In this document: positions 34,385-46,470 of the stretch, piece after piece
How the letters are laid out: every line of letters begins with the position of its first letter
Numbering within the stretch: the first letter of the stretch is position 1
NCBI GenBank assembly: GCA_029339505.1
Contig: JAQISU010000345.1
Coordinates: forward strand, 188,501 to 252,500
Length of the DNA: 64,000 bases
Reading direction: 5' to 3'
From: Unio delphinus
Lineage: Eukaryota > Mollusca > Bivalvia > Unionida > Unionidae
Position numbers and translations under genes: made by a program
Notes under the pieces: generated by a model
Seen by the model: only the letters and a program-made list of their open reading frames with translations
Told to the model about the DNA's origin: nothing
Databases searched by the model: none

Positions 34385-34529
34385 CTTATTTAAATGCTAT
34401 TTATCTAACTGAATGACGAAGTCATCCATGACAATTAGTCACATTGGTAATCATCAACAAGCTGATCAATAAACTCTCAATATACACCAATATCCATGAT
34501 ACCACCCTCAAATAATCATTTGCAGATAT

Positions 34530-35177
34530 CAGCTGCCTCATTAATTAGTTATTTCCGGCTCGTTTCCCTCCAACGAGGACTTCTAATTGTGATATGTCTC
34601 CAAGAATATTATTAGGACAACGAACAAGACCACTACCTGAGGCTCCGCTTGGGGTTACACTCTGAGAAAATCCACTTGCGAATTTTTCACCAGTTGCACC
34701 CTGTGCATCATCATCTTCATCTTCTTCTCGATCAGATGGCATATGCAATGATTGCGCATTATAAGACTCCAATAATCTCAAATCTGCTAAATCATCATCA
34801 GGTGGTGCTTGTCGTTGAGATGTAAAAGATATTTTCTTTGAAGGTTGTTCTCTTTTTCTTTGTAATCTTTGCGGTTTTTATTTTTGTTTTAGTTCTTCAT
34901 ATTGATTATACACTTCACCCACCGCTTTGTGGTGTATGAATTATTTGTTGTATCAATTCGACTTCTGTTATTTTTGATTTTATAAAATACATCAGCCCAT
35001 TGTTCTATATTTTTAATATATCTGATGTGTTCTGGTTTCAACATTTTTCTCCTATTTTTATAAGTCATAACAACAAGCGCAGGAAGTTCTCCTTGATAAT
35101 TCTTATCGATTTCTGTTCACCCCTCCTCATTAAATCTATCACGTAATTCGTCTATTATTTTTTCACTGTTTTTTTTT
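34530..35177 (-). pseudogene. Copy B gene Y-like, broken
   Basis: The C-terminal piece (34545-34781) has an acidic stretch (DREEDEDDDAQGA) and the shared end GLVRCPNNILGDISQLEVL then GGKRAGNN. Upstream pieces include MLKPEHIRYIKNIEQWADVF and IIDELRDRFNEEG in other frames. It stops at 35177, where polymerase sequence begins on the other strand. Confidence 0.55.
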
Positions 35178-38122
35178 GAGCTTATCCCGTCACCGCGGTT
35201 GTTTATGGAATCTATCCGTTAAATGGCAAACGGAGTATTGAGAAATTAAAAACAATAAAACATTCGTCGTTGAATTGTGTAGCAGAACAAATAATAGAGC
35301 ATTTTACAAATGCGTTGCGTGGAAACAAATTGACAGATCTAAGACGCAAAAACATAAATTAATAGGGGTTAACAGCCCGTGAGAGCGGTGCAACAATTCA
35401 AAATGTGGCCGAATCAGAAATATCATTAAGATTCCCAATAACCATAATGACGATAACAGGAGAAGTATTATATGAATCGAAATATAAATCAAAGGGAGCT
35501 CCAATCAAAAGTATTGACCATAATGCACACGCGTGACCTCCATGGTAACAATATTTCCGTGGGATAGAACCATAAAATATCTACCCGTGGAGTTCTCCCC
35601 AGAGAATTCTGGTGGGGGGGGGGAGGATAAATTATTTTATTTTATTTATCAGTTAAGTAAAAACGATCCTGTGATAGTGTGGTTATTTCAGAGTTTTGGA
35701 AACGAAGAATGTAAATTCGATCAATTTGTAAGACCCAAAGGTGAAATATACCGTACTGAATCTCTTCACGTTGAGATAAGAAAACTAGCTCGTGATTTTT
35801 CAACAGATAACGACGAACAATTACTAACAAACTGTTTTACAATCCTGTCAGTTGCAGCTCATTTCGAGAGAAAGAGAAATCTATGGAAACCAACACGAGC
35901 TGAATTTTTATCAGATGTCGAAGCAAGCTGTGTGGAGTCTGGCCATGATGGATTATGGAATACCAAATATGGCCCCGAAAGTGTTTTTTCGGTTGATATG
36001 GTCGCGTGTTATCCATGGAGTTTTCTCGGGTACAGAGAATGCTCTGAGTATTTTAAATGATTTTGATCTAACCGGATTCGCTCGCGTGGTATCATTTGAA
36101 TTCGCTAAAGGACTTCATCCGTGTTGTTATGTTTGGTTTGGTAGACACATATCTGAAAAACACTGGATGCCAACAGTGTTATTACGGTATATGATTGATT
36201 GTAGCATGCTGATATCGCTGATTGTCGGTGAAGCAATTATATCATATCGGGTGCAGACTGAAGTTTGGTTACTACAACCCGATAGTCTAGATAGTATAAT
36301 CAGCGAAATCTCGATGAAGAATATATCTTTAGGTGGCCAAGGGAGATCTTTGAAGTTAGAAATAAACACGCAAAAGATCTCGGTAGTGGAAAATATGACC
36401 ACAAGCGATATTCTTCACGATTAATTATAGATGATGCTGAATAAGATTTTTTAAACGCAGATGCAACATCTAGAGGTATATATGTCGATCGTAAAGATGC
36501 TTTCTTGTCCGATGGAACAAAATTTGGAACAATTGTTACTTACAACGATGGAGATAATCCCTAATACACATACTTAAGGGCGTCTATGCTTGCTTATGCT
36601 TCTATCAATTTTCTTTCGATGATAAATAGATTTCCTGACACCGCGGTTAGAATCGCCATTGATTCATTTTATATAGATATCAAACATAAAGAAACAGTAG
36701 CTGAATTTACAAATTTCGATGAGAGTTTGGGATCATGGAGAATTAAAAAGGAAATATTGCGTGATTATTCTAAATCAGCAGATGTTACGATTGAAAACAA
36801 TTACTTGAAAAATAATCAGATATCAGAACTATTTAGTGAGCCTTCGATATCTGATCCAATATGTAGATATAAACTAGTTACTTAAGCGGTTGTTGTGGGT
36901 CAGAGAAGACGACTCGTGTGATCGAATTATTTCGAGGAAAATCAAACACGATCGTGCTGACATCAACACACAGACTTGCAAGAGAGATGAAACAGCGAGG
37001 AGTTAATGCTTGCACTTTTCACAGTTTCTTTCGATGGAAAGGTGACGCATGGACTCCTGAACAAATGGGCGAGAAATATATTCCTGAAATCATCATTTGG
37101 GATGAGATATGCACAGTGTCGTTAGATGTATTAAAATGTTTCTTAATTGGCTATTGCTAGCAAATACAACTATAATAATGTGTGGCGGTCATGGCCAACC
37201 ACCACCATTTGTCGGTTTATCTCCATGTGATTGGCTGAAGAATTTTGTAGATTATTATGAAGAAATTAATACCAATCATAGATCACTTGAAAAACAATTA
37301 TGTGAATTTAAGAAACTAATTAGATTACAACCGGATAAAATCCAGTGTGAAATAGCGCGTGAAATAATTTCAGAAACCCCATTAAATGACTTTTGGCAAG
37401 CTTGGAGACCAAACGATTTGATAGTGGCAAGTAGAAAGATAGTCAGAGATACACTTCAGATGAAGTTGTTTAGCGCGCATAAAGAAACATTCGCAACGCT
37501 TCTAGTGCCATTGTGTTATAGGCTTACAGATACATGAAGACAGAATATTGAAATTGATATTCCTGGACAAACTGAAAAACAGATTCTCGTGTTAAATGAT
37601 AGTGTGTTGGATGTTATCAACGCCGGCGAAGATGCATTGCGCGCTAATAAATCCCCATGGACGCTAGGATACACAGAGACGATACATTCTTTGCAGGGAT
37701 TGACTATATCTGATACAGTTGTTTGGATTGTAGATGATCGCATCGAATGGTCAAATCTAGTTTACTTGGCAGTTTCCAGAGTATGAAGAATAAATCAACT
37801 TCGAAGCATTGTTTTAGATGGTAATGACACCACAATCAGTGATATTGTGAGCGATGACATAATCAGAAAAAAAAACTCGCTGGTTATAAACAACAAGATA
37901 AAAAATAACAGAAAATTTAATATTGATGCTGAATTTATAATTACACTAAAACAACAACAGAATAATCACTGCGCCAGTTGTAATTGTATAATGCGTTGGT
38001 GTTGGTCGGATAAAGATCCTCACCAATTTACCGCAGACAGAAAAGATAGCAGTGTTGGTCATACCAGAGATAATCTGATGTTGACTTGTCTTGAGCGTAA
38101 CAGACGCAGAGGTGCTAATTAA
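35178..38122 (+). pseudogene. Copy C PolB-helicase-HNH protein, broken
   Basis: Matches residues ~140 to the end of the intact protein at 59985-63458. Recognisable pieces are the polymerase motif A region VDMVACYPWSFLGYR (near 35990), motif C AIDSFYID (near 36655), helicase Walker B IIIWDEICTVS (near 37095), MCGGHGQPPPF (near 37180) and HSLQGLTISDTVVW (near 37690). The terminal HNH-like domain with HCASCNC and LTCLERNRRRG is at 37970-38110. The Walker A region is degraded (SGCCGSEKTT-like near 36890). About eight stops or frameshifts are needed. The first ~140 codons are deleted. Confidence 0.85.
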
Positions 38123-39063
38123 GACCACGCTGTGGTAATTGAGTATCCTCGGGTATCACTTGTAATTGTTCTCCTGTAAATCCGCGCTGAGGAGCAGTTG
38201 AATCTAATCTATAGATTGTTCGTCTACCAGTGGATCCTGCTATGCTAGATATTGTATGTGCGGTGACACTCCAAATAGGATCAGTAGCTCTTTTTGTACC
38301 ACCTTGAAGTTCTCCTGGTTCATATAAATATCTCACAGTGACATTGCCGAGTATTCGTTGTTTTGAAAAATCATTTTGTGGTTTTTGTTCACGAATTGAC
38401 TTTTTTTTGATGGCGTTAATAGGTTTCATATTAATTGTTCGAGTAATTTCATTATTTAGCGCGGTAATTACACCCGGTAATCTCTTGACCCATTCACGAG
38501 ATCGTTTATCCTGAATAAATTCCTTCGCGTATTGATATCCAAATAACCGATCAGCAAGTGTCCGATTAAATCGTTCAACAATTGCCTGATCGCGATGTAG
38601 TTCAGTATGTCCGAGTCTGATGGTGACATTATGATGCTTCATTGTTGATAACACTGCACCCTGAAATTCCTTGCCAGGATCAACTTGTAGTAGATTTTGC
38701 CACATCGTAGATAAATTCTTTCAAACGCAGAAGCTACTTCAGTTGATGACTTTTTCTTTAGCGGCTCTGCTTGTTTGTATCTACTTGCAACATCAAATAT
38801 GTTTAGCGCATACTTGTATGTTTGTTTATTAACAGTATGATGCGGCAGAAATAATATATCAGCTTGATGAACCTCATTAGGGACGCTGACATCAAAATGC
38901 AAGAAGTTAATTTGTTTAGGCGGTGGTAGATAAATCTGCCATATTGCCTGTTTGGATAACTAATCAGCCGTGGTGGTATTTTTCACCTTTGCGGTGTTAG
39001 TGAGTTTATCGATTGCTAATTTACCCCTCCAGTATCCTCTTGGGGAATGATAAATAGATTCCA
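38115..39063 (-). pseudogene. Copy C integrase, broken
   Basis: Starts MESIYHSPRGYWRG near 39063. It has a stop near 38960 and a frameshift near 38700, then an open 196-codon part (VDPGKEFQGAVLSTM, DQAIVERFNRTLADRLFGY, RTINMKPINAIKKKS, YEPGELQGGTKRATDPIW). It ends in an 8-bp convergent overlap with the polymerase gene, as in copy D. Confidence 0.85.
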
Positions 39064-39071
39064 TGTTGTTA

Positions 39072-39574
39072 TTAATTACCAGCACCCAACATTAATTTAC
39101 TTTTCATCGCTGATTTTATCAACCATGAAGCTAATTTTTCCTTGAAGGATTTATCAGGGATAGAATTTAACGCATGAATCAATTTCATATCTGCGATATG
39201 TCTGTGTTGCAGATTGCTACTTTTATAAACAACATCATGAACATGACACGCCTTATCAATAGCGTTTATTGGATATTCACCGGGTCGGGGTTGGTTTTGA
39301 TCATCAAGCCGGATATCGAGTCTGGTTCCAGGTCCACAATAACTATACCCTAGAAGGTGTTTTTCTCCTGGATATTTTGCCCATGGTGTTCCTGGCAATT
39401 TTACTAACTTGACTGCGATGTCACCTCCCTTTTTTTTAAAAACAAATCTAATTTTTTTTTATACCAAATCGTTCACACTTGCCAGTGATAGCTTCTCTGT
39501 TATTTTTTGGCATAGTAGTCGTTGGGTCAATTGTTGGTGTACGCGTGCTACATTTCACACAATATTAATCCTTA
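39072..39574 (-). pseudogene. Copy C Zn-ribbon/PLA2 protein, broken N-terminus
   Basis: The PLA2 domain is open (39072-39398) with Ca-loop YCGPGTRLD and catalytic VHDVVY. The N-terminal ribbon (39420-39574) has a lost start codon, a stop and frameshifts. Confidence 0.8.
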
Positions 39575-39595
39575 ATATATTTATGTTATATGGAC

Positions 39596-40235
39596 ATGAA
39601 TGTAATTGATTATTCATCAACGCGAGAACCAGAATGCGTAAAACATCATCCGATGCTACAAATTATATTCGAATGATTATCATTGGACCTTCAGGGAGAG
39701 GTGAAACAGAGTTGTTAATTGATATGATAATGAGATGGATGAGATGGGACAAGTTATATTTGGTGGCACCAACCGTAGATGATCAACCGTGTTATCAAGT
39801 GTTAAAGGATTATAACGAAAAAGCAGCAGAGATCACCGGAAAGGACATCATTGAGTTTATCACAGATATCAACGAGGCTCCATCCATGGGAGACCTAGAT
39901 AGGAATATTAATAACTTGGTCGTATACGACGATGTAATGTTAGAACGACAAAAAAATCCAGCTAAGATATTTTCCAAGAGGCGACACAAAAACGCTGATA
40001 TGATATATGTCACTCAATGATACACGCAAGTACCTAAAGTGATCCGAGATAACTGCAGCATGTTAGCAGTGTTTAATGGGACTGACACTCATACTCTTAG
40101 AAACATTTGGCAAACTTGGTGTGACGATGACATGGACTATAATCAATTTTGAAATTTCTTTATTTTCGCGCAAACAAACCCACATGGATTTATAACGATA
40201 AAATAGATCCTAGAACAAGATATTGAATCGGTTGA
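39596..40235 (+). pseudogene. Copy C packaging ATPase, broken
   Basis: MNVIDYSST start near 39596, then a frame at 39634-40020 with MIIIGPSGRGETELL, where the Walker A Ser-Gly-Lys-Thr is replaced by Arg-Gly-Glu-Thr. Walker B is NNLVVYDDVML. TGA codons at 40018 and near 40150 precede a degraded end RTRY-IG. Confidence 0.8.
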
Positions 40236-40301
40236 AACCATAACAATTTTAATTTTTCTCCGTAGAGGTCTATTTACTCTCTCTGGATACTCTGTCTCCG
40301 T

Positions 40302-40498
40302 AGCAGTGTGAAATAGTTTAGGTCAAAATCCTATAGGATTTTACTGAAATAGTTTCGGTTTGTCGACCCTACTGAAAAACCTAATTTGACAAATAGAGCT
40401 CTAAAATTGTTAAGGCTCCATTTGGCAAAAGGAGACTTAAAATTATTTGCTTAAAATCTAACTCAATTAGAGATGTCCGATTCACACCCTTTGCTGCT
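40302..40498. repeat. Inverted-repeat module C (197 bp)
   Basis: Right end TTCACACCCTTTGCTGCT is clear. The left end AGCAGTGTGAA at 40302 is degenerate. The interior has AATTTGACAAATAGAG and CCATTTGGCAAAAGGAG, like modules A and B. It lies between the ATPase end and an interrupted LINE. Confidence 0.6.
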
Positions 40499-40726
40499 TG
40501 GTTTATTGTAGCCTTGACAGTGAAATTGATTATCATTGTGGTTGGCATTTAACTTAGTTTTAGTGAGTCCTAAAATATGTATATTATTTTCCTTAGAAAA
40601 CAACATTAACTTAATCTGGTCTATTTTTCCCACTATACCTTGTACATTTAAGTAATCTATTTTTAAACCTTTTGAAGTTAGTTTCATATTGATTATATGT
40701 ATATATGTCATCATGCAGTGGGGCAC
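40499..40726 (-). pseudogene. LINE ORF2 endonuclease N-terminus, cut by the element end
   Basis: LKIDYLNVQGIVGKIDQIKL and NNIHILGLTKTKLN match the first strand-helix of APE-type LINE endonucleases, with the usual Asn and Glu replaced by Asn and Lys. Coding sequence ends abruptly at 40498 at the edge of module C. Confidence 0.7.
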
Positions 40727-40979
40727 TCAATGAGATTGTCTCCGTACTACTTTTATCATTCTGACATCCTATTTCTATATTTAAATGGTCATATATATTA
40801 GCATTTTCAAAGTCATATGCAGACCCTGAAAATCTGTTAGCTTTTGCATTTACAGTAATGTCCAGCGAATAGTTAGAGACAATATTATTAAGAGTGTCAC
40901 TAGGTACATTTAGATTTGTTGTTGTTGAAGCATTGGCATTCTCCTCTTTGCCAGCTTCCTAGTATGTATAATACAATGA

Positions 40980-42285
40980 TGAACAGAGACTTTGTTTGTG
41001 TCAATATTTATGGCATCTGAAGCACTCAATCTGTTTGCCATGACGGCATACTTGTGTCATATGCCCAGTTTCTCCACAGTAGAGACAGTACTCTTCATTA
41101 TAGTGTCTGAAAATGGGGGTACACATGTTAATATTTCTCAGTAGAAGAGAGGTTCCTTTACTGCTTATAGATGAATTTTGTCTCTGTCATAGAGTCTTGG
41201 GTTGACGTCTTGGTTCTGAAGAAAGAAAGATGTGTATTGTGGAATGTACCGTATGTTGAAGTCTTCACATAGATCAGTTATGAGATCATTGATTACTTTC
41301 ACCCTGGTGTCCAGACAAGGAGGTAGTCCTGATATCATTATTTTACATGTATCTGGACTGCAATACCTAGCAGTATAGATTAAACTTTCAAAATCTGCTC
41401 TGATTTGATTTAGTGACCTTACCTCACTGGCATCATTTCCACCTACTAAAAAATAATTTGGCTATATTTGGTTAGGTCAGAATTCGTTATTTTGTCTGTG
41501 ATGTTGTTGATTTTTGCACCTCTTAGAGTCTGTACATCTGTTTTAAAAAGTCTACTTGGAATTATAGTTTTCAGTATTGAGGAGCCAATTCGTAGAGTCC
41601 TTTCTTTCTTGGCTTGTGATTTCATCTGTTGGACTCTGGTGGCTTGTATATCAGACACATCTCTTGGATGAAGGGGTGCTGAAATTGGTGTTGCAGTTGT
41701 GTGAACTGATCGAGCTGATGTTGATGTTGACACATTTGTCTGAATACTTGGAAATACAGTTGTTGGTGCAGGTAACATACTTGTCTGAGTTGAGGGCCAT
41801 GGGTGGAAACTTTCTGCTGTTACAGGTGTGACGCGTGACTTGGAGGAGGGTACTATTGTTTGCAATGCAGGTTTACTTAGTGTCTCAGTTTTTAAATGCA
41901 TTTTACATTTTCTCTTGGCTGGTATTGGGATTGGGATTGTCTGCGTCTGAGCATCTGACATTGTTGCTATTTGCGAGTCTGTCTGAAATGCTATTTCACA
42001 TGAGTTTACTTGTTCATCAATCCTTCCCTGTGCTGACTTAACAGCATGTAACTGTAGTTTTAATTCTTCAATTTGGGCCTCCAAGTTCCTGATTGTTGTT
42101 TGATGTCCACACATGGAGAAATCATTACGGTTTAAACCATCACTGCTGTGGTCATGATTTATAGAGCATGTTTCCTGACACTCTCCAGGGGTGTTAATTT
42201 TATTGCCTGAGTCATCTATGTCAAAGACTTTAGGAGCTGTTTCATGTTTGGTACTACATCTAATTACTGGTGCAGATGTCAGCAT
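40980..42285 (-). pseudogene. LINE ORF1: coiled coil, SGNH esterase-like domain, zinc knuckle
   Basis: An open 279-codon part (41446-42285) carries a short coiled coil (TTIRNLEAQIEELKLQL), a Ser/Thr/Pro-rich linker and the start of an SGNH-hydrolase-like domain (RTLRIGSSILKTIIPSRLF). In following frames VGGNDASEV and DTCKIMISGLPP continue that domain, and near 41010-41100 a CCHC knuckle reads CLYCGETGHMTQVC. Esterase-type ORF1 proteins with zinc knuckles are known in CR1/L2-like LINEs. ORF1 lies directly upstream of the endonuclease fragment, so both belong to one insertion. Confidence 0.7.
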
Positions 42286-44117
42286 ATAATTGCCTTTAGC
42301 ATGGGTATTTACATCCTGTCTACATTTACAGATAATATAATCTTACCATGTGAAACTGTTCAGCCCCTGTATGTGCAAAACACATGTTGTTTTATACAAT
42401 GTAGCTATCACAGTGTTTTTCTCTTGTGGCATGACCATGTCATCCGAAGTACATAATTTTTATGTGTAAAATAAAAAATTAAACGTTTCATAGTACTGAG
42501 GTATTGTCACATTTAATATATGGATGTTATATGAAATTTACAATAAATAGTTTATATTTATTACATGAAAATGTTTCATTTTCATCACTTCCAATTTAGA
42601 AAATTATATTGTAAACAATGAACAATGACCATATATATTAGCTACAGTAACTATTATAACAAAATGTTACATGTAGCATGAGTGTCCATGTTAGGCTTAT
42701 TCACTGTTAATTAGAGATCCGTGTCACAATGGTATATAACTCTCCTTCTCTTAGGAAGTGGTGAAACTGTGACATACTTGTGTTGTAATTAATATTGATT
42801 GTAAAATTACCACCCTTTATGAAAGACCCTTCAAATACAGACCCTAGCTGATAACCAGGTGATGAAGTTTCAAGTTCACAATTTCTTGGAAAATTGATAT
42901 TTTCTGTCTTGGAAATATGGCAGTGTTGCCATTAGTAGCTGAATGATCTAATACTGGGAAATTTGTTTGCGGAATAATGTGTGGACAGATAAATGATTCC
43001 GTCTGGCTGGTAAGTATATTATTTGTCATTGCATGCACATGTTTGATTCAAATGAGGCACAATGGGGATGTTTGACAAAATTAGAAGAAAGAAGGCTTGA
43101 TATAACACATTTCTGGTTGTTACTAAGTTTTCTGTAGTTGTTGAGCAAGTTAGGATTTTTGTGGCCAGTGATGCATATACCCTGAGTGTCTGGAACATTG
43201 CTTTCTATTCGTTTCTGATATATTTTCTCACACTAGAATTTGTAATGCGTGTACAAGCCAAATCGGGCAAGTTTGCTTTCATATGAATGAATAGTTGGAT
43301 TTAAAGTGAAACTGGCCACTAGGGTCATATGTTCACTATTTTGCACTGCCATTTATTTACATGGCAGTGATTTAATTTATCCAGGAAGATGGAATGGTGC
43401 CACATCTTCCTGGCGTGTATGCGCACAGAGTGCGCTATTTAATTCGGTCGTCATATCATACCCCTAAAACGGGGCTAATTATATGAATGTTAGACCTGGG
43501 TGAGTGGGAATAGACCCATCACGCACTCAACCTATCAACCAAATTTGTATTTTTCATTAGCAAGTTAAGCTTTCGGGCACCAACTGGTGCACGTAAAACC
43601 CATTGCTCATTTGGCCATAGTGCATAGATGTGATTTACAGGAGCAAGGTAAAATGGATGGTCTTGGTTACAAAAATCACTTGGACGTTTGTTTACAAAAC
43701 ATTTGCAGATAGTTATCAGACATCTATCTGGAAATAGAGGGCTAGCAAACATCCTTGGTTTTTCATTTCTTGTAGGTTTTTTTTAAAAGTCCTCCTCTGT
43801 CTTGTCTTCATCTGTCTCTCGTTAAACTCAAAATGTTCATGCTTAAGTTTTTTTTCTGTTTTGCCTTAACATTTTCTTCTAAATCTTCTGTTTGTATGTT
43901 ATTTTTTTCTCTCCCGCATAAATTATTTTGTTCAATGTTCCACAGTGTTAGTATTTGTTTCATCCAAAAATAATTCGATCAGGCCAAGCATAAAACAATA
44001 ACTGTTGCGCCCCTTGAATAAGTAGTCTGTTGCACGTGGGCACCATTTCCGAGACAACTGGTATGAGGTGACTAAACTGAGAAAAGAAATTATAGTTAGC
44101 AAAACAGCTAGATTTCT
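42286..44117. other. Intergenic, no feature seen
   Basis: Short frames at 42844-43038 and 43519-43752 lack recognisable domains. A small palindrome GCACCAACTGGTGC lies at 43578-43591. Confidence 0.5.
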
Positions 44118-44384
44118 CTGTCACATGGGAGGGTGGCAGAGTGGTCTAAATCACTCACCATTACGGATCCTTGTCATCTCACCTCTGTCTGCGTGGGTTC
44201 GAGTCTAAGATTCGGCTAATTTAGTTATGTGAGAAAGCTTGCCAGGAGCTTCCCTTGGGTCGGTGGTTCTTTCTGGGGGTTTTCCCGGGTTCTTCCTCCA
44301 TCAGTAATACTGGCCGCCATGTATAGCCTATCGTGTGCTGAAAAATAGCATTAAACCCTACAACAACAACAACTGTCACATGGG
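44118..44384 (+). mobile_element. tRNA-derived SINE with 12-bp target duplication
   Basis: The body (44130-44372) opens with a tRNA-like head carrying an A box (TGGCAGAGTGGTC) and a B box (GGTTCGAGTCT). A central conserved part follows (CCCTTGGGTCGGTGG, TTTCCCGGGTTCTTCCTCC, CTGGCCGCCATGTATAG) and a CAACAACAACAA tail. CTGTCACATGGG flanks it at 44118-44129 and 44373-44384, a perfect target-site duplication. The perfect duplication points to a fairly recent insertion. Transcription would be by RNA polymerase III. Confidence 0.9.
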
Positions 44385-44389
44385 TGTGA

Positions 44390-44392
<3 letters not shown>

Positions 44393-44425
<33 letters not shown>
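44393..44425. repeat. (TA)n microsatellite
   Basis: About 16 TA units next to the SINE. The nearby 44221-44451 minus frame is an artefact of SINE plus TA sequence. Confidence 0.9.
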
Positions 44426-44428
<3 letters not shown>

Positions 44429-44825
44429 TGTGTAACTGTGTGTTTGTACACATAAATTTCCTGGAAAAAATCTGAATAACTTTACTTCTAAGTTCACCAA
44501 TTGATTCCAAAATTTAAAAAAAGACATCTGACAATAATATATATATATACATTTATTAGAAAATGAAAATAATGCTAACCATAATCTTACTTGACTTTAC
44601 TGGAATAGTGGTAAATATCAGAACAGAAAAAAAACCATCAGCATTTCTTATTAAATGGTATGTATCTTGGATGTCCAAGTACTGGGCCAGTTGAATAAAC
44701 TTGTTGTGAAGGTTTCCACATTTTGTGCCAAAATCAATTTTGAGATAGCTTTTTTTATAGCTGGTGATGGTTCCATAACAAGATGTTGATAATGTTAACT
44801 TCTTCCTAAAGGTTATTATTTTCAG
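44426..44825. other. Intergenic, no feature seen
   Basis: AT-rich non-coding DNA. Confidence 0.5.
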
Positions 44826-45225
44826 CCCAATGCTTTATAGAGTTTGGCATGAATCCCTTTTGTTTTATATAGAACTTAGCCTAAATCCCTTATGTTTTAT
44901 AGAGCTTGGCACAAATTCCTCATGTTTTATAGAGCCTGGCATGAATCCCTAATGTTTTTATAGAGCTTGGCATGATTCCCTAATGTTTATTCAACTTGGC
45001 ATGATTCCCTAATGTTTATAGAACTTGGCACGAATCCCTATTATTTATAGAGCATGGCATGAATCCCTAATGTTTTATAGAGATTGGCATGAATTCCTAT
45101 TGCTTACAGAGCATGGCATGAATCCCTAATTTTTTATATTTGGCATGAATCCCTAATGTTTTATAGAGCTTGGCATATAGAGCTTGGTATGATTCCCTAA
45201 CGTTTTATAGAGCTTGGCATGAATC
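44826..45225. repeat. ~30-bp minisatellite, degenerate
   Basis: About 13 units of the type TAGAGCTTGGCATGAATCCC then TAATGTTTTA. Confidence 0.85.
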
Positions 45226-45299
45226 TTTAATCTAGCAACCCAAGTTTACACAATAACCCATAATTAGATTTTACATCATAAGCAAAGCTTAGAGATTCC

Positions 45300-45565
45300 A
45301 CAGTACTCAAAGTGTAAAGCGTTCACAGTAAACTAAGTGCAGTTTCCACTGTAACCTGACTGTAGAGTATCCATAGTAATCCACGTGTATAGTTTTTACA
45401 GTAATGCAGTGTGGATATTGTCCAGCAGAAAAACAACTATAGAGTTTCCACAAGTAACCCAAGTGTATGCTTTCCACAGTAATCCACAGTAACCCAAGTG
45501 TATGCTTTCCACAGTAACCCAAATGTACATTTTCCACACTAATCCGAGTGAAGAGTATACAAAAC
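45300..45565. repeat. ~30-bp minisatellite
   Basis: Units around TTTCCACAGTAACCCAAGTG. The 86-codon minus frame across it is repeat translation. Confidence 0.85.
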
Positions 45566-46170
45566 AACTAGGACTATATGAAATGTATAGACTACACTTT
45601 TTATTCTCAAATTAAGCATTTTTGCTACTTATAATAGAGGTGGTTGTTGGTTGGCATGGTCTTTTCATCAGTTTTCATCAGAAACAAATTGATTTCAAAC
45701 ATACTACCTCTTAGTTGTTAATGATTTTAATTGAATCTTTTGATCAGAGGCTGAACTCCTCTTGGTCATCATGCTCTTTTTTTGAAACTGGAAACTTTCT
45801 TTAGAATATCTTGCTGTATTTCATGTCTTTACATAAATTTGGAAGGTAATTTGATCTTGTCTTCAAAGCAGTGGAGAGAGTGCAGTTTTCTCATATATGG
45901 AAAATCTTAAGTAGACCAAAAAACAAATCCATCACAATACTGCAGATGCAAAACCAACTGCCGCAGCTACAGGCACTTGTTTCTGACATTGAGAAAGGTA
46001 ATTGTTGACAACACAAACTTCTCTTCTAGTAATTCAAAAGATGAATAGAACTCATGCGATTTGGAATCTACTCCCTTGCCAAGACTGTGATAACGTTTAG
46101 GGTTTGTTTTTATTCTTGTCAACAGTCATTCATTGATTAATTATATCAGCATGAAAGGTGACATAATTAT
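45566..46170. other. Intergenic, no feature seen
   Basis: Non-coding sequence without recognisable features. Confidence 0.5.
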
Positions 46171-46470
46171 TTCTGATTGGTGTATCACTCAGTCAATAAG
46201 CTATAATTAGCTCTGTTTGGTGTATCACTCAGTCAATAAGCGATAATTTTTTCTGATTGGTGTATCACTCAGTCAATAAGCTATAATTACCAGGTAGCAC
46301 TGTTTGGTGTATCACTCAGTCAATAAGCTGTCATTAGTTCTGTTTGGTGTATCACTCAGTCAATAAGCTACAATTAGTTCTGATTAGTATATGACTCAGT
46401 CAATAAGCTACAATTTGCTCTGAATGGTGCATCACTCAGTGAAAAAAGCTACAATTAGTTCTGATTGGCA
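46171..46470. repeat. ~42-bp minisatellite, about 7 copies
   Basis: Units contain CTGATTGGTGTATCACTCAG and TCAATAAGCTATAATTAG. Confidence 0.85.

Larger units (their letters stand above)
28421..40498. mobile_element. Virus-like element copy B/C (structural plus replication blocks), decayed
   Basis: From the module at 28421-28607 the minus strand carries vertex-like, membrane, fibre-like, protease, pVI-like, capsid, X and Y genes. These are followed head-to-head by the polymerase-helicase on the plus strand (from 35178), integrase and PLA2 on minus and ATPase on plus, and the copy ends at the module 40302-40498. This is the only copy with both blocks in one unit, so it shows the full gene order. 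Most genes carry stops and frameshifts, and a deletion at 35177 removes the polymerase N-terminus. Confidence 0.75.

Noticed and set aside
37970..38110. HNH domain as part of a CRISPR or homing-endonuclease system
   Set aside because: It is the C-terminal end of the polymerase-helicase protein in every copy; no CRISPR repeats are present.
41468..42041. Leu-rich plus-strand frames that look like membrane proteins
   Set aside because: Antisense shadows of the LINE ORF1.
44130..44215. Possible tRNA gene
   Set aside because: The A and B boxes belong to the head of a SINE with a CAA tail and target duplication; the acceptor stem does not close.
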